Source of the DNA: a virus
IMG/VR virus record: IMGVR_UViG_3300030389_001037
Coordinates: 7,166-29,513 of that record
Reading direction: 5' to 3' (one strand)
Length of the DNA stretch: 22,348 nt
Both the position numbers and the translations under genes were made by a program. Below are positions 5,310-14,000 of the stretch, one piece after another (position 1 is the first letter of the stretch; every line of letters starts with the position of its first letter). The notes below the pieces were generated by a model, which saw only the letters and a program-made list of their open reading frames with translations, was not told the origin of the DNA and did no database searches.

Positions 5310-7013
5310 TTACTTAGCCTCCAATACGTCTATCTTAGCTGACAATTCCTGTACAGCCTTTACTAAAACACTTGTTAATTGTAAATAATCAACAGACATT
5401 GGCACAGTATGACCATTTAAAAATGTATCCTCACTTCTAACAGCAATACATATATCATCCAGTGTTTTTCCTAATCCAGTAATTACATCTTCAACATCTT
5501 GTGCAATAAGACCATAGTGAGTCTTTGTATCTAACTGCAATTCTTCTTCATCTTGATTCCATTTAAAAGAAACAGGTTTTAATTTATTTATAAAATCTAG
5601 TCCTAAATCACTATCAACTATAGAGTTTTTTAAATTACGATCAGAGGTTCCTGTAAAACTTGGTGCGGTACAAGCTTTAGAAAAGTTTATTAAAGTAGAA
5701 TTAGAGGTTATTCTACCTCCACTATGGTCTGAAGTATCTCCATCTGAAAGGTGAAAATCAATAAAACGACCACATTCCATAACACCTGCATTAGAGGTGT
5801 GCATAATTGCACCAAAATAATTACCTGATAGAGCAATACTTAAACCACTTAATTGACTAGCATTAAAAGATGTAGATCCAGGTGGTCCAGCAGGTCCAGT
5901 GGCTCCAGGAGGCCCTGTAGGTCCTGTAGGCCCTGGAGTTGATGGAGGAGTAGGACCTGGAGGTCCTTCTGGGCCAGTAGGACCAGTGGGTCCTGTGGGT
6001 CCAGAGGGTCCTGTTGCTCCTTGAGGTATTGTAAAACGAAAACTAGCTGCACTTGAAGATCCAAGATTAGATACTGAGGCATTGGAACCAGCCGAACCAG
6101 TTATCGTGCTATGTACTGATACACTTGCAGCAGAACCAGTAGATCCTGTGCTTCCTTGGGGACCAGTTGGACCTGTTGGACCAGTATTACCCGTTGGGCC
6201 AGTTGGACCTGTTGGGCCTGTTGGGCCTGTCGGACCTGTTGGACCTGTCGGACCAGTAGTAAGTGTTGGTTTATTAGTTAAATTATTGTAGTCAATATCA
6301 ATATTTGCACTTCCATCAAAACTTGTACCAGCAATAGTTCTTGCTGTTGTTAATGTCGCTGCGGATCCTGTTGTATCTTGGTTAAGTGTAGGTATTCTAG
6401 CTGCTGCAAGCGTACCAGAAGAAATATTTGATGCGTTTGTAGTGTCAGTTGTAGCTGAAGTTGCTAATCCAGCAATTTTTGAAGCTGCTATTGCTGCACT
6501 TGCATTTATATCAGCATTTACGATAGTTCCGTCTACTATTTTGGCAGAAGTCACAGTATTGTTTGAGATAGCTCCAACAGCTAAACGACCATAAGTAACA
6601 ATAAAAAAACTTGCTCCAGAAGCAGGAGCAGCAGAAAAAATAATATCATTACCATCAATCGCAAAACCCTCTGATGGTTGGCTCGTACCTGAATTAGGTT
6701 TTTGTATAACACCATTAACTGAAACTAAAGCTTCTTGAGCAGATGTAGGTGGGCTACTTAAGGTAAATCTATAAGCTGACCCATTAAATGATGCACTACC
6801 ACCACCTGTACCAGAAGAAGAGGATAGGGTATTAATATCAATGTTATTATTTGCACCACCACCGCCACTACCACTTATTTCAGCTACAGTTCCATCGTCT
6901 TTCTTTGTAAATAATTTACCATTATCAGTTCTTATAGCTACTTCACCTGTAACTAAATCACTAGCACTTGGATCGCTGCCAGAACCTCTTTTAAGTCGAA
7001 TTTCGTTAGCCAT
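5310..7013 (-). CDS. Collagen-like tail fibre with S74 intramolecular chaperone, 567 aa
   Basis: The N-terminus [12 protein letters not shown]...[15 protein letters not shown] is an attachment-type domain shared in outline with the 533-aa fibre (MANTVRIKRSTGS). Residues 50-250 are Ser/Thr/Ala-rich beta repeats. Collagen block 1 (254-294) and block 2 (332-380) flank one beta module (295-331, ending FRFTIPQG). A short Gly-X-Y break, PTPPSTPG, lies in block 2. The C-terminal 111 residues are an S74 chaperone with SDRNLKNSI (S457), GLIAQDVE and a terminal helix ([12 protein letters not shown]). It has the best Shine-Dalgarno of the window: AGGAGG at 7028-7023, 9 bases before the ATG. Its stop TAA is followed at once by the ATG of the next fibre gene. 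It is most likely a trimeric host-binding fibre that loses its chaperone by self-cleavage. Confidence 0.87.
   Translation of the reverse strand: MANEIRLKRGSGSDPSASDLVTGEVAIRTDNGKLFTKKDDGTVAEISGSGGGGANNNIDINTLSSSSGTGGGSASFNGSAYRFTLSSPPTSAQEALVSVNGVIQKPNSGTSQPSEGFAIDGNDIIFSAAPASGASFFIVTYGRLAVGAISNNTVTSAKIVDGTIVNADINASAAIAASKIAGLATSATTDTTNASNISSGTLAAARIPTLNQDTTGSAATLTTARTIAGTSFDGSANIDIDYNNLTNKPTLTTGPTGPTGPTGPTGPTGPTGPTGNTGPTGPTGPQGSTGSTGSAASVSVHSTITGSAGSNASVSNLGSSSAASFRFTIPQGATGPSGPTGPTGPTGPEGPPGPTPPSTPGPTGPTGPPGATGPAGPPGSTSFNASQLSGLSIALSGNYFGAIMHTSNAGVMECGRFIDFHLSDGDTSDHSGGRITSNSTLINFSKACTAPSFTGTSDRNLKNSIVDSDLGLDFINKLKPVSFKWNQDEEELQLDTKTHYGLIAQDVEDVITGLGKTLDDICIAVRSEDTFLNGHTVPMSVDYLQLTSVLVKAVQELSAKIDVLEAK
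5874..6254 (-). repeat. Collagen-like Gly-X-Y repeat DNA in two blocks
   Basis: Block 1 (6132-6254) is an almost pure run of Gly-Pro-Thr codons. Block 2 (5874-6020) is more varied, with GPP, GPA and GAT triplets and one break. Between them, 6021-6131 encodes a beta module nearly identical to one in the neighbouring fibre gene, so the two genes have probably exchanged or duplicated this cassette. Confidence 0.8.
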
Positions 7014-7033
7014 TGGCTGTTACCTCCTATGGT

Positions 7034-8635
7034 CTAATAAGTTCCACCATCTATATTGAAGCTAGATGCACTTTCATCTTCTAAAAATGTAACAAGATCT
7101 GATAAGGCAACTTGTTTCATTGTTCCTGCATCATTCACAACTAAACGATCAGCAGCAGCTAAAGTTGTCGATGTCGCAGATGTATTACCATCCATGATAT
7201 TTAGCTCTGTTGCTGTACTGGTTACACCGTCAAGAATATTTAATTCTGATGCTGTAGCAGTTACTCCATCTAAGATATTTAGTTCAGCAGCAGTAGAAGT
7301 AACGCCATCAAGAATATTTAATTCCGCAGTTGTAACAGTAGCTCCGTCTAAAATTGCAACTTCTGTAGAAGTTAACAAAGCTAATGCAGTGGCAGCACCA
7401 GATTGACAGCTAGATAATGCAGTGAGGTCAGCATCTAACGGCTGTTTATTATCTAGCTGAGTTTGGATTGCTGAAGTAACACCATCTACATAATTAAGTT
7501 CAGTAGTTGATAAAGTCGCACCATCTAATATCTGTACTTCTGCTTGTGTTAAATCAGCTAAAGCATTTGCTGTAGTCTGACCCATTGTTGCAAGTTCTGT
7601 AAGCTTATCGCTATGTGGTTCGACATCCGTTCCAATCGCAAGTCCTAATGCTGTTCTAGCTGCACTTGCACTTGTAGCACCTGTTCCACCATCGCTAACT
7701 GCAAGTGTTCCTGTTATGGAACTAGCATCAAGCTTTACTGCTATTTCTGAAGACTCAATTACAAGACCACCATTTGATTTAAGATCAACTGAAATTGTAT
7801 TACCCGACTTTTGTATTCCATCTGCTGTGGTTATTTGACCTGCTCCTGAAAACTGTGCATATGTAAGGTTATTTGTTCCTGTGACGGCTGATCCCTTATT
7901 ACTGGTACAAACAAAACCATTGTCAGCATTTACAGTTCCTTGTTCTATAAAGGTAAACATTCCTGCTGCATCTGCACCAGCAGCTAAGTCTTCTGCTCTA
8001 GCTGGTGACGCTCCAACAACGTAAATACCATTCTGAGATGCGGTTGATTGATCTTTTACAAGAACTCTATCGTTAGTTGAAAGGGTAACACCGTCTAAAG
8101 TATCGCCATTATTAAGAGCAGTAGCGATTGTAATGTTTGCTGTAGTAGCTGCCACGCAAGAATCTTTTACATCTAATCCTTGAGCAGTAGCCTCAACGAA
8201 GCCACGAGTTGCAGCATCCTGTGTATTTACTGGATCAGCTAAGTTAGTTATTGTTTGACTATTTAATGAAACTGAACCTGTTGGTGCAGCCATTTGATCT
8301 AGTCTATTTGTTCTTACACCAGCATCAAAATCACTTATCTTTGTATGAGCAATACTTGGAATATCATCAGCAACTAAAGCCCTAAATGTAGGTGCAGCAG
8401 CACTTCCAGATGTAGGCCCACTTAAAATTGTATTTGCAGTTCTTGTTGTATCTTTATCGAAAAATGCACCTTTACCAAACGCTTTATTAATAGTTGTAGC
8501 TGATCCTCCAGCACCACCCGTTCCAATACCTATATAACCAATCTCATTACCTTCAGCAAAAGCTAACTCAGCATTTGCAAGACTTGTAGGTGCTGATGAT
8601 CCAGTAGATCTTTTTATGCGTACTGTGTTAGCCAT
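7034..8635 (-). CDS. Tail fibre with tandem ELNILDGVT repeats, 533 aa
   Basis: Residues 1-40 (MANTVRIKRSTGS...AELAFAEGNEIGYIGIG) form an attachment-type domain also seen at the start of the 567-aa fibre. The middle contains the motifs DRVLVKDQ, QNGIYVV and TFIEQGT. SDGGTGATSASAARTALGL then leads to repeats of TxELNILDGVTS (435-486). The last part (AADRLVVNDAGTMKQVALSDLVTFL) is a common phage-fibre ending, and the protein has no S74 chaperone. These families form slender trimeric fibres; receptor binding is inferred. It starts 2 bases after the stop of the 75-aa gene; GGAGG lies 12 bases upstream. Lack of an own chaperone suggests help from one of the small proteins encoded just upstream. The call is firm as a fibre. 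Confidence 0.85.
   Translation of the reverse strand: MANTVRIKRSTGSSAPTSLANAELAFAEGNEIGYIGIGTGGAGGSATTINKAFGKGAFFDKDTTRTANTILSGPTSGSAAAPTFRALVADDIPSIAHTKISDFDAGVRTNRLDQMAAPTGSVSLNSQTITNLADPVNTQDAATRGFVEATAQGLDVKDSCVAATTANITIATALNNGDTLDGVTLSTNDRVLVKDQSTASQNGIYVVGASPARAEDLAAGADAAGMFTFIEQGTVNADNGFVCTSNKGSAVTGTNNLTYAQFSGAGQITTADGIQKSGNTISVDLKSNGGLVIESSEIAVKLDASSITGTLAVSDGGTGATSASAARTALGLAIGTDVEPHSDKLTELATMGQTTANALADLTQAEVQILDGATLSTTELNYVDGVTSAIQTQLDNKQPLDADLTALSSCQSGAATALALLTSTEVAILDGATVTTAELNILDGVTSTAAELNILDGVTATASELNILDGVTSTATELNIMDGNTSATSTTLAAADRLVVNDAGTMKQVALSDLVTFLEDESASSFNIDGGTY
7178..7333 (-). repeat. Four tandem 39-bp units encoding TxELNILDGVTS
   Basis: Four consecutive 13-residue units (TAELNILDGVTS and close variants) occupy residues 435-486 of the 533-aa fibre. 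A degenerate earlier unit, STTELNYVDGVTS, lies about 65 residues upstream. Codons differ between units, so this is an old, selected protein repeat rather than a fresh duplication. Confidence 0.8.
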
Positions 8636-8637
8636 TT

Positions 8638-8865
8638 TTAAAAGTTGCCTCCATCGACAAGAGTAAGTTTGGTAGTTGTTGCATCTGCCTTAAATTTAGC
8701 AGAACTTTGGTCATAGTACACCACAGATCCATCAACTTTAGCTGTTTCATCAAGGTCTAGACCTTTAGGACCTTGCGGTCCTGTCGTAGCTACAGTTACA
8801 ACAGAAGAAATCTGTTCATTAACACTAACAGTATTTTTAGTAGTTGAAACGTTTACAGAGGTCAT
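8638..8865 (-). CDS. Small fibre-associated structural protein, 75 aa
   Basis: Begins MTSVNVSTTKNTVSVNEQ, a beta-strand-rich start. It then has a single collagen-like patch, TTGPQGPKGLDLDE, and ends VDGGNF. It overlaps the preceding 114-aa gene by ATGA and is followed after 2 bases by the 533-aa fibre gene, so it is translated as part of a fibre cassette. The end (KLTLVDGGNF) is similar in style to the end of the 533-aa fibre (FNIDGGTY), hinting at a shared fold or a fragment of a former longer fibre. No enzyme motif is present. A minor fibre or adaptor role is inferred from context only. Confidence 0.65.
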   Translation of the reverse strand: MTSVNVSTTKNTVSVNEQISSVVTVATTGPQGPKGLDLDETAKVDGSVVYYDQSSAKFKADATTTKLTLVDGGNF

Positions 8866-9206
8866 GTTGATGTGTAACCTTCACTTACAAATATAGTACC
8901 TTCTAAATAGTATTCTTTGTTGCCCGAAGCATCTACTAATAAAACATCATATTTTAAAACATCTGGAGTAAAGGTGGCAGTCTGTACATCTGTTAATCCT
9001 ATACTTACTGATCCTGCTGTTCTATCGGTATAAGTCGTTGTAAAATCTGCATATTTTGTGGTGCGTGTTTCTTCCCAAACCTGTGCTACAACCGTATATC
9101 CTATTAAACTTATTGCAGCATTATTTCCATCTTTAAACTCCAAAGGGATCGTATGATCTGATCTCCTTTGGACTGTAAAATTGTATGTTCCAGGTTGAAC
9201 TGCCAT
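8862..9206 (-). CDS. Small beta-rich tail/baseplate accessory protein, 114 aa
   Basis: The sequence MAVQPGTYNFTVQRRSDHTI, then AQVWEETRTTKYADFTTTY and YYLEGTIFVSEGYT reads as an all-beta domain. It resembles, from memory, small proteins found among tail-fibre genes of marine phages and the N-terminal domain of BppU-like baseplate proteins. It has no cysteine, signal or membrane segment. The ATG shares one base with the stop of the 88-aa gene (TAATG) and its own stop overlaps the next start (ATGA). Its place between fibre genes suggests an attachment or upper-fibre domain made as a separate chain. The family similarity is moderate; the role is inferred. Confidence 0.68.
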   Translation of the reverse strand: MAVQPGTYNFTVQRRSDHTIPLEFKDGNNAAISLIGYTVVAQVWEETRTTKYADFTTTYTDRTAGSVSIGLTDVQTATFTPDVLKYDVLLVDASGNKEYYLEGTIFVSEGYTST

Positions 9207-9472
9207 TAGCTATAAGGTGATGGTCCTAATATATCAGTTTTCCATTGTGCTTTCAAAGAATCTGTATTAGTTGCAGCATCAATAGCAGAATCAGCAGGTG
9301 CATCTCTTAAAGCTTGCTTTTTTGCTGCGACTTCAGCTTGTTTTGTACTATTGTTTTCTTCTATTGCACGTTGAAACTCAATATCAAGACCTTCAAATAA
9401 TCCGTACCTTGCTCTACGAATATTTTGCCTGTGAATTTCTTTAGCTTTTGTCATGTCAATTCCAAATCCCAT
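9206..9472 (-). CDS. Small tail fibre assembly-like protein, 88 aa
   Basis: Mostly helical: MGFGIDMTKAKEIHRQNIRR, then LDIEFQRAIEE, VAAKKQALRDAPADS, and a C-terminal SLKAQWKTDILGPSPYS. The KQALRD...L(K)xxWxxxxLG pattern resembles the C-terminal region of phage tail-fibre assembly chaperones. Those fold or trimerise fibres but are not always part of the virion. It lies between two fibre regions and ends in TAATG overlapping the next gene. It could assist the 432-aa or 533-aa fibres, which lack S74 domains. The motif match is from memory, so the assembly role is tentative. The coding call is good. Confidence 0.65.
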   Translation of the reverse strand: MGFGIDMTKAKEIHRQNIRRARYGLFEGLDIEFQRAIEENNSTKQAEVAAKKQALRDAPADSAIDAATNTDSLKAQWKTDILGPSPYS

Positions 9473-9475
9473 AGT

Positions 9476-9673
9476 TTACTCCGTATAAGTCCAAGCACCT
9501 TCAAAGCTAAGATCTGTAGGAAGCTCAGTTCTTTTAATTGTATAAACTGGCCTATCACTAGGAAGATCTTTAGTTTTAATTTCTTCTAAAGTCATTCCAC
9601 AGTCTTGCGGATAGCTAATTACAAGACTTCCATCATCTTCTGTATGAAGAAAACAATAATCAGTGTTTGCCAT
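9476..9673 (-). CDS. Small hypothetical fibre-cluster protein, 65 aa
   Basis: Encodes MANTDYCFLHTEDDGSLVIS and continues with GMTLEEIKTKDLP, RPVYTIKRTELP and FEGAWTYTE. The acidic, mixed alpha/beta sequence has two cysteines and no membrane segment. It ends 3 bases before the 88-aa gene and begins after a 31-base AT-rich gap from the 432-aa fibre. The ...LP.xRPVYTIKRTELP...F.GAW pattern resembles small conserved proteins that sit beside tail-fibre chaperone genes in other marine phages, from memory. It may be a partner of the 88-aa protein. The function is unknown. Confidence 0.6.
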   Translation of the reverse strand: MANTDYCFLHTEDDGSLVISYPQDCGMTLEEIKTKDLPSDRPVYTIKRTELPTDLSFEGAWTYTE

Positions 9674-9704
9674 ATTTTTTTATCTTTATTATATACATAT
9701 AATT

Positions 9705-11003
9705 TTAAGTAAACACAGCAACAGTTACATGACTTTGATTGACTAACTGACCAGAGTTAACAGCCGTATGAGTCCTTATCTGAACAGTAGTAGAAGTACG
9801 AGCGTCTACAAAAGGATGACTATGTGCTAGTGAACCTTGAACATTATAAACATCTCCAGCTATGCTACAGCAAACTCCATAATCATTTCTAGTAACTCCG
9901 TTAACATCATTCATAGGATAAGCAAAAGTAATCCTGTACATCCCTGTTACTTGATTAGGTATACGTTGCAATAAACTAATATTCGCACTATGGGTTGTTG
10001 TCATATTTTGACCATTAAAAGCTATAAACGCTCTACAAAGAACACCAGAAAATCGAAGGTTGCCATCAGCAAAGTATGGAGGTCTGTTTGTACTGAGCGA
10101 ACCAATAAAACCTCCACTGGCAACAATATTGACCGCATTTAACGTGGCAAAGTTTCCAGCGTTCATATTGTTTAAAGTAGTACTACCATTTCCATTTATA
10201 TTTCCATTTGCCTGTATATCCCCATTACCTGTTATCGTTCCTGCAACTGTTAATGATGCGAGCGTACCAACGGAAGTTAAGCTAGAAGATACGATGTTAC
10301 TGGATAGTGAGTTTCCTGTAAGACCACCAGCACTTGTTGAGATGGTTTGAAAACTTAAATTACCACTAGCATCTACCTGTAAAAAACCTCCAGCAGTAAT
10401 TGAACTAGGAAGAGTTAATTCAAAATTTGTATTAATTGAATTTGGTGCTTTTAATCCAATGTGTTGACTACCATTCTGTGTTGCCTCCCTAAAAAATATT
10501 CTTCTTGCTGAATTAGTATCTCCATATATAGTCATTCCAGAACCACTCAACTCAAAGCACTGAGTACCTCCATTCGTAATACCAATACTGTTACTCCCTA
10601 CTCTATAGAATCCTGTGTCTAGATCATCATTAGCTGAATTTGAACTATCACCAAAAGCTATAGCTGGTGCAGAAGCATCACCTCCACTATCAGCCAAAAA
10701 CTGATCTGTCATTGTGCCACCTGATAAAGGTAGTAGACCTAAATTATCCGTATCTAAAAGTCCTACTTCGTGAAATGAAGCTGCATTACTATGGGCAGGA
10801 TCGGCTTGATCTCCTCCAGTAGATGCTCTTATTAATAATTTATTACTTGTATCATCTGCAAAAAATTCACAAGGCAAAATAGTACCACCAGATGCTCTTG
10901 CACCAAAGTTATTTGTTGCTACAGCTTTAAAAGTATCTTCAATATCCTCTCTAACCTGTTTACCTGAAGCATTATCTATATTTTTGTTACCTACCTGTGT
11001 CAT
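9705..11003 (-). CDS. Tail fibre, 432 aa
   Basis: Starts MTQVGNKNIDNASGKQVRED, an N-terminal domain common in phage fibres attached near the tail tip. It continues with LPLSGGTMTDQFLAD and GDSSNSANDDLDTGFYRVGS and LELTLPSS-like segments that form repeated beta strands. The remainder is Gly/Ser/Asn-rich (GNGDIQANGNINGNGSTTLN) and ends in a compact beta domain with TVQIRTHTAVNSGQLVNQSHVTVAVFT. It has no collagen and no S74 domain. It lies 21 bases after the end of J, the usual place of the first accessory fibre. Upstream AAGAAAAAG is a poor ribosome site. Receptor binding or a side-fibre role is inferred from composition and place. Confidence 0.8.
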   Translation of the reverse strand: MTQVGNKNIDNASGKQVREDIEDTFKAVATNNFGARASGGTILPCEFFADDTSNKLLIRASTGGDQADPAHSNAASFHEVGLLDTDNLGLLPLSGGTMTDQFLADSGGDASAPAIAFGDSSNSANDDLDTGFYRVGSNSIGITNGGTQCFELSGSGMTIYGDTNSARRIFFREATQNGSQHIGLKAPNSINTNFELTLPSSITAGGFLQVDASGNLSFQTISTSAGGLTGNSLSSNIVSSSLTSVGTLASLTVAGTITGNGDIQANGNINGNGSTTLNNMNAGNFATLNAVNIVASGGFIGSLSTNRPPYFADGNLRFSGVLCRAFIAFNGQNMTTTHSANISLLQRIPNQVTGMYRITFAYPMNDVNGVTRNDYGVCCSIAGDVYNVQGSLAHSHPFVDARTSTTVQIRTHTAVNSGQLVNQSHVTVAVFT

Positions 11004-11024
11004 TTAAAAATCTTTTTCTTTATA

Positions 11025-14000
11025 TTACACCCCTTTGCCATAACCGACAGCTTGGAACGTAAATTGTTTATTAATTGGAGTGTTATTGGCATCTCTTATG
11101 CTTATGTTAAATCCCGTGCCAGTTATAATATTTCCTGCTGCATCTAAGAAGTCACCGTTAGTATCTGTTTTTATAGTGAAATATTCACCACCAGCAGCGT
11201 TCATAATAGTAATTCCTATAGCAGGTTTGAATACTCTTAGACCTCCTAAATTAGCCGTTCCAACAAAAAATGGATTGGCAAAGGTTACGTCTAGTCCGTT
11301 AGCCATGCTTGATGTGTGATTTTGAGGAACACTTGTCGCAGTACTGCTACCTGATGGTATATAGTTTCTTTCTGTTCTGGATTCAAAATCAGCAATAATT
11401 CCAAGTCGTTGAATAGCTACATTATGTGCAGGGTCTTCTGAAGTTAAAGTTACTCTAAATTTAAAACCTCTAGCTTTGTAAGTTCCATTTGCAAAAGCAT
11501 TAAAAGGTGTAAATACAGCAGTATTAGAAGATGGATCATCATTTGTTGTAGAAACGCTTATTGAAGCATTTGTATCATTAATCTCAGGACCATCAAAATT
11601 TCCGTTAGGAGCATAATCATCCCAAAGACTACCAGCAGGTATAAGTTGATCTATTGTATTAATAAAAGCATAAGTGCAATTAGAAGATGATATAGCACTT
11701 CCAGTAGCTAAAAATTGAAAAGTGTTAGTAGTAACAGCTATAACTTCAAATACACCGTTAGTCGCACCTCCAGTTAAAGCAGCAAAATTAATATACTCTC
11801 CAACAGTTATCCCATGACTAGCTTTTGTTATTTCTATGACAGTCTGACTTTGACCAGAAATAGTAGCTGTGGTTCTTACATAGGTAGCAGTTATAGTTTG
11901 TCCACCTTCAGCAAAACCAACAACTGATATGAGTCTTTTTAAGTTAAGTGAAAAAATAGCTTCGCAATCTAATACTGTGGCAAAGTCATAAGTTCCTCTT
12001 AAACCTCTATCTATAGATACATTGCCACTTGTAGTATTAGCACTAGATGAAGTAACAGTTAAAGTATTCTGATTAGGAACAGAAACAATAGTATACTCTC
12101 CAGTTACAGCTTTACCGCCAATAAAATTAAATTTCAATATCTCACCCACTTCTATACCATGAGATGAACTTGTAACAGTTATAGTCGTGCCAGATTGACT
12201 GTAAGTTCCTGTTTTTACGGCTGCTGGATTTGTTAACTGTAAAGCATCAGCTACAACAGAAACATTTTTTACATCACCAGAAAAAGCAGGAGCACTAGCA
12301 TCTCCAATATCTTCTCTATCAGCTATTATTTGTTGAGCATCAATTAAATCAGGTAAATCTAAAATTATAGAAGTCTCACCCTGACTAAAATTACCCTGGT
12401 CATCTCGAAACTTTAGAATATACTCTCCATCTAAAGCTGGAACTACTGCATCAGTTGTATTACCAGCTAATGCTTCAATTAAATCAACAGAGTTTTGGAA
12501 CGTGCCAGAACCGTCTTCCCTACTAGAGTGCCTTACATAGACCTTACCTCCATGTATAACATCAGGGTCAGTAGCAGGACTCCATCTAAGTCTTACTAAT
12601 TTATTTGTAACTGGTTCTATTGTTAGGTTTTGTACGTCACTAGGAGGAGCAGTTTTACCAGCAGTCTGAAAAGATAGAAAAGAAAATGAATCTGATAACT
12701 TTAATGCAGAATTATATGAAAACACTTTAAATTCATAAGTTCCAACAGCAGTATTTTTTATCTCAAAGTCAGGTCTAAATACATCTTCAACTATCCAGTT
12801 GGTATTGTTAAATCTATACTGCACTTGATACTGATTAACACCAGATACAGAACTCCAAGATAAAATTAGTTTTACTATTGCAAGATTATTTTCAGTAACT
12901 ATGACTTCTTCAGCAGATAAGTTAGATGGAGGATTTCTTGGCTGATTAAGTAGAGATAAGAACCTTTCTGGTAACGCATCTCCTTTTTCGATATTGTCAT
13001 ATTTTCCTGGAACATAAGTTAAAGCTGTTATTGCATAATTAACACCATCTTGCTCTTCAACTGTTATGACCCGAAATGTTTGAGGTTGTACACCACTTTC
13101 TCCTGTTGTAGGTTTGCTAGATAGCATCCATATTGAATTTGGACTTGGAGCTTGAGAAAAGGCACTGCTTACATTAATAACAGTGTGATTATTTGTTATA
13201 CCGCCTGTACCTAAAACTACATCTTTAGTTTCCATTTTTCCATCTGGCAGAATTACACTTAATGTTTTTTCTATGCCTGTATATGTAGCTAAATCTTGAC
13301 TATTATCAACAGTAATAGCAGTGGTTGTAGCGGTTTTGATTCTTCCCGATCTTCTTTCGACACTGCGAACTGGATCACTTATTGAAATAATATTTCCAGG
13401 TCTTACTACTATTCCTGCATCAATAGAAGTCGTGAAACTAACCATTTCTGATTCCTGTTGTTCACTAAAAAGTACTGCTTTCGCTAATCTCATTGCCTGT
13501 GATCTTGATGTACAGCCAAAAGCTTTTATTGTTTTCTTTACAATTCCAAATTTGTTTATAGCAGCAGTATCTTCAAAAACTTCATAGTCTATTTCCCTGC
13601 TATCCATATTGAAATAGCCTACTGAAATAACAGAATGACGTTGCTTTAAACTACTACCTTGATATGAAAATCCACCTTCACCTACATTTGCCAGACTAAA
13701 TAAATAAACTGAATCTAATGGTCTATCCTGAGTAATTGTAATCGAACCAGTTTGCCATATAGGAAAGGCTCTCATAATTCCAGATAATTCATTTATAGCT
13801 GTATAAGCATCTGCTGTTCCTTGAATACATACATTGCAAGCAAACCTAGCTTCTTTTGTGTTATCAAGTAAAGTGATTTCTTCATTAGCATATATAGAAG
13901 CTTGAACATAGCTGAATAGATCAATATTTTCGTATTTTTTAGCAATAGTTGATTGATCTGGGGATATATGAACACCTAACCCATATCTTTGGTTTGTAAG

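Noticed and set aside
9674-9704. TATAAT at 9693-9688 on the minus strand as a promoter for the 65-aa gene
   Set aside because: The -10 match is perfect, but no acceptable -35 box lies 16-18 bases upstream and the leader would be under 10 bases; an AT-rich gap makes chance likely.
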